The notes under the pieces are model-generated. The model was not told the origin of the DNA. It was given only the letters and a program-made list of their open reading frames with translations, and did no database searches. Shown here one piece after another: positions 51,733-60,453 of a stretch of 64,000 nucleotides of DNA. A program made the position numbers and the translations under genes. The stretch spans positions 248,001-312,000 of the forward strand of contig JALHOW010000002.1 of assembly GCA_022842785.1 (NCBI GenBank). The letters are read 5' to 3'. Source of the stretch: Hyphomicrobiaceae bacterium (GTDB lineage Bacteria > Pseudomonadota > Alphaproteobacteria > Rhizobiales > Hyphomicrobiaceae). Each line of letters starts with the position of its first letter. The stretch's first letter is position 1.

Positions 51733-52353
51733 ATGGACCCCATGATGCAGAAGAATCCGCAGCAATCCGACGTCGCGACCGCAAGCGAAACCGACGATGG
51801 CGAATGGGAGATCGGCGAGCAGATCCGCGAGCTTCGCAAGATCAAGGGTTTCACGCTCCAGCATGTCGCGAACGAGGCCGGGATCTCCATTGGCTATTTG
51901 AGCCAGATCGAGCGCAACCAGTCGAAGCTGCCCATCGGCGTATTGAAGCGCATCAGCGATGTGCTCGGCGTGCACATGAACTGGTTCTTCCAGCCAGCAC
52001 ATGAAAGCCATCCCGGCGAACGCGATGTCATCGTGCGCGCGCGCGGTCGCCGGCGCATGTCCTTTACCGGCCTCGGCATCGTGGAGGAGCTGCTTTCGCC
52101 CAATCTCGCGGGTCCGCTGGAGCTGCTGCTGAGCACGATCGCACCCGGCGCCGACAGCGGCGAATACAGCCACGAGGGGGCTGAAGCGGGATTTGTGATT
52201 TCGGGAACACTCGACCTGTGGGTTTCCGGCCAGCACTATCGGCTCGAAGAGGGCGACAGCTTCTCGTTTAAGAGCACGGATACGCATCGATGCGCGAACC
52301 CGGGACACGCACCGACGCGCGTGTTGTGGGTGATCACGCCACCGCACTACTGA
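51733..52353 (+). CDS. XRE family regulator with C-terminal cupin
   Basis: 206 residues: an XRE helix-turn-helix at about 27-85 (GEQIRELRKIKGFTLQHVA, then SIGYLSQIERNQS and LPIGVLKRISDVLGV) and a cupin at about 125-200 (HEGAEAGFVISGTLDLWV, LEEGDSFSFKST). This layout is that of PuuR-type regulators of amine and polyamine catabolism, where the cupin senses a small metabolite. It is co-oriented with the flavoprotein gene and probably controls it. Confidence 0.9.
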   Translation: MDPMMQKNPQQSDVATASETDDGEWEIGEQIRELRKIKGFTLQHVANEAGISIGYLSQIERNQSKLPIGVLKRISDVLGVHMNWFFQPAHESHPGERDVIVRARGRRRMSFTGLGIVEELLSPNLAGPLELLLSTIAPGADSGEYSHEGAEAGFVISGTLDLWVSGQHYRLEEGDSFSFKSTDTHRCANPGHAPTRVLWVITPPHY

Positions 52354-52390
52354 CCGCGCATCCATTACGCTGATGGCAGCTTTGCTCATT

Positions 52391-54838
52391 TCAGCTTCTC
52401 AAACGTAAGCCCTTCGGATCGTAGGACGCCTCCAGCGAGGCGGACGCAGAGAACAACTCCGAAGCGATCTCTATCTGGAAGCCACCGGCCGCAACCATCG
52501 CTTCCACGGATTGCGCACCGCTGCTCACGAGCCCCATAGCCAGTGCGCGCCCGGCCCCGTGCCCCCAGGCGGCGGAAGTGAGCTGACCGACGTAGCGCCC
52601 GCCAAAGAGTATGGGCTCGTCGCCGAGCGGGAAGGCTTTTGGATCTTCGAGACGAAAGACGACAATGCGCCGCTTCAGCGGCTCCTTGCGGAGGCGTTGC
52701 AGTGCTGCCTGCCCCGTGAAGGGCGTGACCTTGTCGAGCTTGATGGCAAAATCAATTCCGGTCTCGAAGGGCGTGACATCAGGTGAGAGCTCACGCCCCC
52801 AGGCGCGATACGCCTTTTCAACGCGCAGCGATGTGGCAGCCGCCATGCCGCAGGGCGTGAGGCCCAAGTCGCAGCCTGCCTCGGCAAGCGTGTCATAGAC
52901 CGTTCGGGCAAACTCCGTCGGCACGTAGAGTTCCCAGCCAAGCTCGCCCATATAGGAAATGCGCGCAGCCTTGACCGTCGCGTAGCCGATGTCGATCTCG
53001 CGCCACGCGTAATAGGGAAAAGCTGCATTGGACAGATCGCTCGACGACACCTTCGCCAGAAGCTCGCGAGAGCGCGGCCCCTGGACGCTGAGGATCGCGA
53101 AGCCGGACGAGACATCGGTCAGCGACACGAACTCATCGGCACCGATCGCATCGCGCAGCCACGCCATGTCGCGGACGATCTGCGCGGTGCCAGTCACGAG
53201 CAGGTATTGGCCCGCAGCGAGACATAGCACGACGACGTCGCTCTCGATGCCGCCACGGTCATTCAGCATGGGTGAGTAGACGACGCGTCCCGGCTTTGCG
53301 CTCATGTCATTGGCGCAGACGCGTTGCATGAACGCTTCGGCGTCACGACCCTGCACGAGTATTTTGCCAAAGCTCGACTGATCGAAGAGGACGACGCCCT
53401 CGCGCGCGGCTTTGTGCTCGCGCGCCGCTGCGCCGAGCCAGCCCGGCGGACCAAAAGTGAGTTCGGCCGTCACCTCTGCGCCGGCCGGGGCAAACCAGTT
53501 GGGACGCTCCCACCCCATGACTGGCGTGAAGGAAGCTCCCCCAGCACGCCATACATCATGCAGCGGAAGGCGGCGCAGATCGCGAACGCTCTGCGGATCA
53601 CGCCCAGGATAGGAAATTGCGTAGTGCAGCGAGAGAATCTCAGGCACGCGCTCATGCAGCGCCTTGAGATTGTTCTGGAAGGGCGCAAAGCGCCGGATGT
53701 CCACGGGCCAGAGATCCATGGTCGGCCGGCCCTCGATCATCCATTCCGCAAGCGCCCGCCCGACACCACCGCCCGAGGCGACGCCGACCGAATTCATCCC
53801 GCAACCTAGGAAGAAATTCTTGAGGTAGGGCGACTCGCCCAACAGAAACCTATCGTCCGGCGTGAAGCTCTCCGGGCCATTGAGTAGCATCCGCACCTCG
53901 GCACGTTCGAGCGCCGGAATGCGGTGCATTGCGCGCTCCATCATGGGCTCGAAATGTTCCCAGCGCTCGTCGAGAAGTCCGAATGCAAACTCCTCTGGGA
54001 GATTCTCGAGCGGAAGTGGAATCGGATTGGGCTCGAAGCATCCAACGAGCAGACCACTCACCTCGTCGCGGACATAGAGGCAGCTGTCATGATCCCCAAG
54101 CATGGGCAAATGGCGGTCGACGCCCGCAACGGGCTTCGTCAGGAGATAGAAGTGCTCGCAGGCATAGAGTGGCGCTGGAACGCCAGCGAGGTCCGCCAAC
54201 TCGCGCCCCCAAAGACCAGTACACAAAGCGACGCTCTCACAGGCGATGGCGCCCGCATTGGTCACGACGCGCGAAACGCGCCCGTTGGTCGCCTCGAAGC
54301 CGGTGACGCGCACATCCTCGTAGATGCGCCCGCCCGCCGCGCGGATCCCCTTTGCCAGTGCAGCGCAGATATCGCTCGGATTGACGCGTCCGTCATTGGG
54401 CGACCAGAGGCCTCCGACGAGGTCATCATGGCGCGCAAGAGGCCACAGATCGCGAATGCGCTCCGGCCCTACGATCTCGCACTCGATATCGAAGGCGCGC
54501 GCCAGCGACGCCTGACGTTTCAAATGCACGAGACGCTCTTGTGTCGTCGCGATGCCGAGACTGCCGGGCTGGAGCCAGCCCGTGGCCTGCCCGGTTTCAG
54601 CCTCGAGCCCCTTATAGAGCTCGACGCTGTAGCGAATGATTTCCGTCAGATTGCGCGTCGAACGCTGCTGACGAACGCCGGCAGCCGAATGCCACGTCGT
54701 GCCGCTCGTCAGCTTGTTGCGCTCGATGAGAACGACGTCGCGCCGACCGCTCTTGGCGAGGTGATAGGCGGTACTCAGGCCGACAATTCCCCCGCCGATG
54801 ACGACGCACGTTGCTGCTTGAGGTAGCTGACCTTCCAT
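52391..54838 (-). CDS. FAD-dependent oxidoreductase, dimethylglycine/sarcosine dehydrogenase-like (paralogue)
   Basis: 815 residues with the same layout as the protein at 49261-51711: VVIGGGIVGLSTAYHLA and SGTTWHSAAGVRQQ (the flavin-linked His) at the N-terminus, VRMLLNGPESFTPDDRF-type central segment, and a GcvT-like C-terminus (MGELGWELYVPTEF, VEKAYRAWGRELSPDVTPFETG). ATG 54838 is used because it starts six residues before the nucleotide-binding strand, as in the paralogue; an upstream ATG at 54889 is possible. It is divergent from an RpiR regulator. Confidence 0.9.
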   Translation of the reverse strand: MEGQLPQAATCVVIGGGIVGLSTAYHLAKSGRRDVVLIERNKLTSGTTWHSAAGVRQQRSTRNLTEIIRYSVELYKGLEAETGQATGWLQPGSLGIATTQERLVHLKRQASLARAFDIECEIVGPERIRDLWPLARHDDLVGGLWSPNDGRVNPSDICAALAKGIRAAGGRIYEDVRVTGFEATNGRVSRVVTNAGAIACESVALCTGLWGRELADLAGVPAPLYACEHFYLLTKPVAGVDRHLPMLGDHDSCLYVRDEVSGLLVGCFEPNPIPLPLENLPEEFAFGLLDERWEHFEPMMERAMHRIPALERAEVRMLLNGPESFTPDDRFLLGESPYLKNFFLGCGMNSVGVASGGGVGRALAEWMIEGRPTMDLWPVDIRRFAPFQNNLKALHERVPEILSLHYAISYPGRDPQSVRDLRRLPLHDVWRAGGASFTPVMGWERPNWFAPAGAEVTAELTFGPPGWLGAAAREHKAAREGVVLFDQSSFGKILVQGRDAEAFMQRVCANDMSAKPGRVVYSPMLNDRGGIESDVVVLCLAAGQYLLVTGTAQIVRDMAWLRDAIGADEFVSLTDVSSGFAILSVQGPRSRELLAKVSSSDLSNAAFPYYAWREIDIGYATVKAARISYMGELGWELYVPTEFARTVYDTLAEAGCDLGLTPCGMAAATSLRVEKAYRAWGRELSPDVTPFETGIDFAIKLDKVTPFTGQAALQRLRKEPLKRRIVVFRLEDPKAFPLGDEPILFGGRYVGQLTSAAWGHGAGRALAMGLVSSGAQSVEAMVAAGGFQIEIASELFSASASLEASYDPKGLRLRS

Positions 54839-55012
54839 CACACGCCCATATGTCCCAACCGATGGGCCATCGTGGATCAAATGTTTCATATTGGCAATAG
54901 AAAAGAACATTTGCGCCATTGTACGTTGATGACGACACCATCTCTGTCGTGCATGAAGGACAGGCGGAGGCGCTGCCGGACCGTGCCGACGACGACACAG
55001 CGAGCTGGATCA

Positions 55013-55882
55013 ATGATGAACGCCGAACTGCTGCTCAAGCGCATGGCGGACGACTTCGAGGATCTCCCGCCTCAGCTGCGGCAGGCCGCCAAGTACGTTC
55101 TGGATCATCCGACCGATGTCGCGATGAACTCCATGCGCACGGTCGCGGCAGCAGCTGATGTGGCGCCATCCACGATGCTCCGATTGGTGCGCTGGCTGCA
55201 GTTCGCGAGCTACGATGAGTTCCGTCATCTGTTTCAGGAGGGCGTGCGCGCCCAAGGAGGCGGCTTCCCTGAGCGCGCCCAATCTCTCCAGGGCCTCGCT
55301 GGAGAAGGCCGAGGCGGGCGGCTGGCAGCGGCAATGGGCTCTGCCGCGCTCTCGAATATCGATCACGCCTTCACGAACATTGATGTCGCGGATGTCGAGG
55401 CCTCCGCGCGGCTACTCGCAAACGCATCCACTGTCTACGTGATCGGAGTCCGCAGCGCCTATTCGCTTGCGCATTATTTTCAGTATGTGGCGCGCATGGT
55501 GCTCGCCAAGCCGCCGCTCCTGTGCGGCGGGACGGGCGTCGCGCTCGATGAGCTGGCCAATCTTTCAAAGCGCGATGTCGTCATCTCGATCGGCTTTCAT
55601 CCTTACGCCAACGAGACCATCGAGGCGACCCGCTTCGCGAGCGAGCGCGAGGCATCGATCATTGCCATCACGGATCAGCGCTCGTCGCCATTGGCCCAGA
55701 AGGCAACGCACGCTCTGCTCGCGCGATCGGACTCGCCGCAGTTCTTTCCGTCGATTGTAGCGGCCTCGGCCGTGATCGAACTCATACTCGCGTGCCTGGT
55801 GACACAGGGCGGAAAGCAAGCCGTTCGCAATATCGAGCGCCACTATCAACTGCGTGAGCGTAGTCGCGTTTATGGGCGATAG
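55013..55882 (+). CDS. MurR/RpiR family transcriptional regulator
   Basis: About 289 residues. The N-terminal helix-turn-helix (AVAAAADVAPSTMLRLVRWL, preceded by LPPQLRQAAKYVLDHP) is that of the RpiR family. The SIS sugar-isomerase domain follows (VYVIGVRSAYSLAHYFQYVARM, then VISIGFHPYANETIE and IAITDQRSSPLAQKA). The ATG at 55013 is chosen; a longer frame to 54872 gives a basic N-terminal extension. It is divergent from the flavoprotein at 54838 and probably controls it. RpiR proteins sense phosphosugars or related anions. Confidence 0.88.
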   Translation: MMNAELLLKRMADDFEDLPPQLRQAAKYVLDHPTDVAMNSMRTVAAAADVAPSTMLRLVRWLQFASYDEFRHLFQEGVRAQGGGFPERAQSLQGLAGEGRGGRLAAAMGSAALSNIDHAFTNIDVADVEASARLLANASTVYVIGVRSAYSLAHYFQYVARMVLAKPPLLCGGTGVALDELANLSKRDVVISIGFHPYANETIEATRFASEREASIIAITDQRSSPLAQKATHALLARSDSPQFFPSIVAASAVIELILACLVTQGGKQAVRNIERHYQLRERSRVYGR

Positions 55883-55909
55883 CGGCCCAGCCGTCGCCCG
55901 CGAGCTCCA

Positions 55910-57043
55910 TCAGTGCTGAACAAGATAGCTGGCAAGCACGCCGATATCCGGCTCGATGCCGAGACCCGGTCGCGCCGATAGCGTCACGTTGCCGTCAATC
56001 ACGCGCTCGAGGTCGACGGCGATGATCGAGCGCAGTGGGTTGGGGTTCGCGTCGATCTCGAGAAGCCCATCGCCCCCAACTGCAGCGAGAAGATGGGCCG
56101 AGGCCAGCAATCCTATCCCACCTCCGAGATAGTGCGGGCAGAACCTCAGGCCCAGCTCGCGAATGCGTCGTGCGACGGGAAGCGTGGCGCTGATCCCGCC
56201 CCATTTTGCGAGATCCGGCTGCACGACACCAAGCACCGCGGCGTCAAACGCGCGCTCGAAGTCGGCAACGCCTGCAATGTTCTCGCCGCCCGCTATCGGA
56301 ATACGCGTCGCGCTCTTCAGGCGCCGCCACTCGCTCCATGGCACATCGGCGCGAATGGGCTCCTCGAGCCAGCTGAGACCGAACTTCTCGAGCTTCGGCA
56401 GCATCTCCAGCGCTTGCTCGACACTCCAGCCTTGATTGGCATCGACCATGAGACCGGCGTCGGGCCCGAGCGTACTCCGCAGCTTGGTCAGGTTGGCGAG
56501 ATCGCGCTCGCCTCCGAAGCCGACCTTCAGCTTGAAGGAGGTGTATCCAGCCTGCTGCTTCGACTTCGCGAGGCGCTCCGGCGCATCCGGATTGAGGCCG
56601 CTCGCATAGACACGGATCGTCGACGCACCGCCATCATTCAGGAGCTTCCAAAGAGGCTTTCCCGTGCGCCGCGCCGCAAGATCCCATAGCGCTGTATCGA
56701 TGCCGGCTATGGCTTGGGCAAAAGGCCCGGGCTCCGCGCTCTGCAGCGCGAGGACAGCCGTGCGCGAGGTCATATGCTCGAAGGCTTCAACAGGATCGCG
56801 AAACGAACGCGCGAGCAGCAGCGGTGTCAGAACGCTGTCGACCAAGCGTGCGCGATGCTCGGCGCCGACCGCTGGGAAGTTGCACCACGCCTCGCCCCAG
56901 CCCCGCACACCCTGATCGTCCTCGACTTCGATCGTGACCATCGGGCGGTCGCGCATGGTGCCGAATGACGTCGTTACGGGCTGCTCGAGAGGGCAGCGGA
57001 AGACGCGGGCGGTCACGCGCCGGAGCTTCAGCTCGGTGCTCAT
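55910..57043 (-). CDS. mandelate racemase/muconate lactonizing enzyme family protein (enolase superfamily)
   Basis: A 377-residue protein with both enolase-superfamily domains. Catalytic and metal residues are visible in order: SFKLKVGFGG (the KxK pair), GLMVDANQGW (Asp), SWLEEPI (Glu), AGGENIAG (Glu), QPDLAKWGG (Asp) and FCPHYLGGG (His). The Asp and His arrangement matches the mandelate racemase subgroup, which dehydrates or epimerises sugar acids. The start overlaps the gntR stop by ATGA, so the regulator and enzyme form one transcript. Confidence 0.9.
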   Translation of the reverse strand: MSTELKLRRVTARVFRCPLEQPVTTSFGTMRDRPMVTIEVEDDQGVRGWGEAWCNFPAVGAEHRARLVDSVLTPLLLARSFRDPVEAFEHMTSRTAVLALQSAEPGPFAQAIAGIDTALWDLAARRTGKPLWKLLNDGGASTIRVYASGLNPDAPERLAKSKQQAGYTSFKLKVGFGGERDLANLTKLRSTLGPDAGLMVDANQGWSVEQALEMLPKLEKFGLSWLEEPIRADVPWSEWRRLKSATRIPIAGGENIAGVADFERAFDAAVLGVVQPDLAKWGGISATLPVARRIRELGLRFCPHYLGGGIGLLASAHLLAAVGGDGLLEIDANPNPLRSIIAVDLERVIDGNVTLSARPGLGIEPDIGVLASYLVQH

Positions 57044-57777
57044 GGCTTGAGGTCCATTTCCAGATGAATGTAGTCGCCGCGATAGCTGACCTCGGCGAGA
57101 TAGATGACGGTTCGATCCGGCCCGCACATGACGCGGCGAACCTCAGCCATAGGCGTGTTCACGGCGATGCCAAGCAGGCGCGATGTCTCCACATCCGCTG
57201 TCGATATGGTGAGCGTCTGACGCGCTGAGGCGATCTCCAGTCCCGGCAGCGACGTCAGCACGGGAAGCGCGAGCTCGCGGCGGAAGCGGGATGGCGCGCG
57301 GCGGAACACGCGATAATCCACATAGATGGAGATGACGCAGTAGCGCTCGCCATTGCGCGAATGCACACGGCGCAAGTGGAAATACTTCGGCGCGGCAATG
57401 CCGTCGCGCTCGACGATGACGGGGCTGGCAATGTCCTCCGCCAGGTTCGCGTGCTCAGGCCGGTCGCCGCTGTACATGGCGACGAGATCGCCCAGTGTTG
57501 TTTCAACGCGTAACTGGCGGCGTGTCGTTGCCTTGCCGGTGACGAACGTGCCGCGCCCACGCTGCGGGGAGAGCAACCCCTCCTCGGCAAGGAGCGCGAT
57601 GGCCTGGCGCACGGTTACGCGCGCGACGCCGAACTCGTTCATCAGCTGCTCTATGGAGGGGAGAACGCTGCCGACCACCCACACATCCTTACCCAAGCGC
57701 TGGCGGAACAGGTCCGCGAGCTGCAAGTAGCGCGGGATGGGCGTGTCGCCGAATATGTGATGCGTCGCTTGGGGCAT
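57040..57777 (-). CDS. GntR family transcriptional regulator (HutC/UTRA type)
   Basis: 245 residues: a GntR winged helix-turn-helix at about 15-80 (IEQLMNEFGVARVTVRQAIALLAEEGLLSPQRGRGTFV in outline) and a UTRA ligand-binding domain after it, with VRRVMCGPDRTVIYLAEVSYRGDYIHLE near the end. It is the first gene of a minus-strand pair with the enolase-superfamily enzyme and is divergent from the ABC importer. A palindrome in the shared gap is the likely operator. The ligand may be the sugar-acid-like substrate. Confidence 0.92.
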   Translation of the reverse strand: MPQATHHIFGDTPIPRYLQLADLFRQRLGKDVWVVGSVLPSIEQLMNEFGVARVTVRQAIALLAEEGLLSPQRGRGTFVTGKATTRRQLRVETTLGDLVAMYSGDRPEHANLAEDIASPVIVERDGIAAPKYFHLRRVHSRNGERYCVISIYVDYRVFRRAPSRFRRELALPVLTSLPGLEIASARQTLTISTADVETSRLLGIAVNTPMAEVRRVMCGPDRTVIYLAEVSYRGDYIHLEMDLKP

Positions 57778-57807
57778 GGGACTTTCAGATTGGGGCTTGC
57801 ACCAAAC

Positions 57808-57832
57808 ATCCTATAGATAGTACTTATGGGAT
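57808..57832. promoter_or_regulatory. imperfect inverted repeat, candidate GntR operator
   Basis: ATCCTATA (57808-57815) and TATGGGAT (57825-57832) are inverted repeats matching in seven of eight bases, 9-base spacer. They lie in the 92-base gap between gntR and the ABC permease gene, so one dimer could control both directions. Confidence 0.5.
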
Positions 57833-57869
57833 GATTAGGCCATAACGAACAAGAACAATCCGAGGAAAC

Positions 57870-58619
57870 GTGCGTCGAGCGGCTCTCATTCTTGCCCCCT
57901 GGCTTGCCCTACTGGCCGGCTGGTATGGCATCCACCACAGCGGATTCGTCAACCCTGCACTCGTGCCGACCCCGCACGAGGTAGCCGCGCGCTTCGTCGA
58001 GTTGATGGGCAGCCGACTGCCGATGGACATTCTCATGTCCACGCAGCGCGTATTTCTCGGCGTGCTGTGCGGCATCGCGCTTGCCGTTCCGGTCGGCTTT
58101 GTTCTCGGCTGGTACAAAACGATCCGGACATTCATCGACCCGCTGATCAACTTCTTCCGCGCGCTGCCCCCGATTGCGCTTATCCCGCTCGTTATCGTCT
58201 ATTTCGGCGTCGACGAGCTCGCGAAGGTCGTGATCCTCTTCTACGCCTCGTTCTTCGCGGGCGTCATCGTCATGTACGAGGGCATCTCGCAGATCAGCCC
58301 GATCTATGTGCGCGTCGCGCGCACGCTCGGAGCGACGGATGGCGAGATCTTTCGCAAGGTCATCATCCCCCTTGCGGTACCGCATATGCTCACGGCACTT
58401 CGCGTGGCGCTCGGCGTGGCCTGGGCGACGCTCGTCGCCTCGGAGCTGATTGCGGCGCAGCAGGGGCTCGGCGCACTCATCCAGAACGCCGGCTCGTTCT
58501 TCCAGCTCGATATCATCTACGTCGGCATCATCTGCATCGGCTTCATAGCGCTCCTCATGGATCTTGGACTTCGCGTACTCGCGCGCCGATTCGTTTCCTG
58601 GCAGGAGCGCATCGCGTGA
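57870..58619 (+). CDS. ABC transporter permease (nitrate/taurine/alkanesulfonate type)
   Basis: A 249-residue permease with five or six hydrophobic segments and the EAA loop GATDGEIFRKVIIPLAVPHM, typical of SsuC/TauC permeases. The N-terminal region has GFVNPALVPTPHEVAARF. The start is GTG behind GAGGA. It is coupled to the next gene by a GTGA overlap and works with the ATPase and binding protein that follow. Confidence 0.92.
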   Translation: MRRAALILAPWLALLAGWYGIHHSGFVNPALVPTPHEVAARFVELMGSRLPMDILMSTQRVFLGVLCGIALAVPVGFVLGWYKTIRTFIDPLINFFRALPPIALIPLVIVYFGVDELAKVVILFYASFFAGVIVMYEGISQISPIYVRVARTLGATDGEIFRKVIIPLAVPHMLTALRVALGVAWATLVASELIAAQQGLGALIQNAGSFFQLDIIYVGIICIGFIALLMDLGLRVLARRFVSWQERIA

Positions 58620-59416
58620 CCATCGGACCACCACGCATTGTCTTCGACAAAGTCTCCGTGCGTTTCGACACGCCGGCCGGTGGCCGGATGCACGTCGTCG
58701 ATGACGTGAGCTACCAGATCCACGATCGCGAGTTCGTCTCCGTCATCGGTCCATCTGGCTGCGGCAAGACGACGATGATGAACATCGTCGCCGGCTTCAT
58801 GCAGCCGACGACCGGCACGGTTACGCTCGACGGGCAGCCAATCAATAGTCCAGGGCCGGATCGCGGCGTCATCTTCCAGGAGTATGGCGTCTTTCCGTGG
58901 CTTTCCGTGAAGGAAAATATCGCCTTCGGCCTCAACCTTCGTGCCAATCGCACGAGCGCGGACGAGCGCGAGGCCGTCTGCCAGCGCTACATGCAGCTGA
59001 TGGGCCTGTCGGACTTCGCCGATGCGTGGCCGCGCATGCTGTCCGGCGGCATGCGCCAGCGTCTCGCGCTCGCGCGCGCCTATGCCGTCAAGCCGCAATT
59101 CCTACTGATGGACGAGCCATTCGGCGCGCTCGATGCGCAAACGCGTACGGCCATGCAGGACCTGCTGCTTGGCGTGCTCGCGACCGAGGGCAAGACCGTG
59201 ATGCTGATCACGCACTCCGTCGAGGAGGCCGTGTATCTCTCGAACCGCATCATCGTCATGACGGCCCGGCCGACGCGAATTCGCGAGATCATCGAGGTCC
59301 CGTTCAGCTACCCCCGAAGTGAGGGACTGCACGAAAGCAAGGAGTTCGGCGATCTGCGCGCGCACGTGCGCGGTCTCGTCATGCAGGAATATGCGCAGCA
59401 GGCGAAGCAACGATAG
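58616..59416 (+). CDS. ABC transporter ATP-binding protein (SsuB/TauB type)
   Basis: 266 residues. Walker A is GPSGCGKTT, the signature LSGGMRQRLALARAYA, Walker B FLLMDEPFGALDAQ and the His switch LITHSVEEAV. The GTG at 58616 overlaps the permease stop as GTGA and is preferred to any upstream frame. It drives uptake in this three-part importer. Confidence 0.92.
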   Translation: MTIGPPRIVFDKVSVRFDTPAGGRMHVVDDVSYQIHDREFVSVIGPSGCGKTTMMNIVAGFMQPTTGTVTLDGQPINSPGPDRGVIFQEYGVFPWLSVKENIAFGLNLRANRTSADEREAVCQRYMQLMGLSDFADAWPRMLSGGMRQRLALARAYAVKPQFLLMDEPFGALDAQTRTAMQDLLLGVLATEGKTVMLITHSVEEAVYLSNRIIVMTARPTRIREIIEVPFSYPRSEGLHESKEFGDLRAHVRGLVMQEYAQQAKQR

Positions 59417-59447
59417 TCTTGAAGCAAGAGCGTCGAAGGAGGAAACC

Positions 59448-60449
59448 ATGAAAGTCGACCGCAGAACATTTCTGCAAGGCGCGGGTGCAACAGCTGGCGC
59501 AATGACATTGGGCTCGCCCGCAATTGCACAGGCGAAGACCAAGATTCGCGTGGGTTACCTGCACACACTGGCCGTCGACGGTCAGATGTGGCTTGCCGAT
59601 CATCTCGGCGCCTTCGATAAGCATGGCCTCGAGCCGGAGTTCAAACAGTTCCAGACCGGCCTCGAGATCTTCCAGGCCATGATCGGCGGCAGCCTCGATG
59701 TTCTATCGACCGGCGCCGTCATCTCGAACTTTCCGGCGCGCGGCCAGGGCAAGATGTTCCTCGCCAATGCCGTGGAGTTCGCCACGGCGCAGCTCTGGGT
59801 GCGCGAGGATCAAGGCATCAAGTCCTTCGCCGATCTCAGGGGCAAGCGCATTGCGACGACGGCGGGCACGACGGCGCACGTCTTCCTCGACACGGCGCTC
59901 AAGGCCAACAACATGACAGGCAAGGACATCGAGCTGCTCAATCAGCGCATGCCCGATGCAGTGACGTCGTTCATCTCGGGTGCCGTGCCGGCCGTTGCAC
60001 TCTGGGTGCCATTCAACATCACGGTGCGCGACAAGGTACCAGGCGCGAAGAAGCTGGTCGATGCTTCGGCGTACTATCCCAAGGCCGCGATCATGTCGGG
60101 CTGGGCGACCACCGCGGACTTCCACAGCAAGAGCCGCGACGTGCTCGTGCGTGTCGTCAAAGCCTGGAGCGAGGGCAACGAGTACCTCACGAGCAAAACC
60201 GACGAGGCGCTGGAAGTGCTGCAGAAGAAGCAGTATCCGCAGGTGCCTCTCAAGGACTTCAAGGAGCAGTTCGGCGCGCAGAAGGCGTTCCCAGTCGGTG
60301 AGTGGCGCAAGCTCTACGACGACCAGAGCGTCACAAAGTGGCTGCAGCAGGTGACGGACTTCTTCGCCTCCACCGGGAACATTCCGAATCCGATTCCCGC
60401 TTCCCAGTACTTTGATCCGTCCATCTTCATGGATGCAACGAAGGCCTGA
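59448..60449 (+). CDS. ABC transporter substrate-binding protein (NMT1/SsuA type)
   Basis: A 333-residue exported protein with a twin-arginine signal (DRRTFLQGAGATAGA) and the mature start KIRVGYLHTLAVDGQMWLADHLGAFDKHGLEPE, the pattern of the nitrate/sulfonate/taurine/NMT1 family. A strong AAGGAGGAAACC site precedes the ATG. Tat export suggests it folds before secretion. With the MR/MLE enzyme it may capture a sugar acid, sulfonate or related anion. Confidence 0.92.
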   Translation: MKVDRRTFLQGAGATAGAMTLGSPAIAQAKTKIRVGYLHTLAVDGQMWLADHLGAFDKHGLEPEFKQFQTGLEIFQAMIGGSLDVLSTGAVISNFPARGQGKMFLANAVEFATAQLWVREDQGIKSFADLRGKRIATTAGTTAHVFLDTALKANNMTGKDIELLNQRMPDAVTSFISGAVPAVALWVPFNITVRDKVPGAKKLVDASAYYPKAAIMSGWATTADFHSKSRDVLVRVVKAWSEGNEYLTSKTDEALEVLQKKQYPQVPLKDFKEQFGAQKAFPVGEWRKLYDDQSVTKWLQQVTDFFASTGNIPNPIPASQYFDPSIFMDATKA

Positions 60450-60453
60450 GGCT

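Noticed and set aside
49192-52389. A 1065-residue open frame on the minus strand
   Set aside because: It is exactly antisense to the flavoprotein and XRE genes, whose motifs are clear, and its own sequence shows no domain. Long antisense frames are expected in GC-rich DNA.
58067-58615. Upstream extension of the ABC ATPase frame into the permease gene
   Set aside because: The extension overlaps the permease in another frame and lacks motifs; the GTG at 58616 with GTGA overlap is the normal arrangement.
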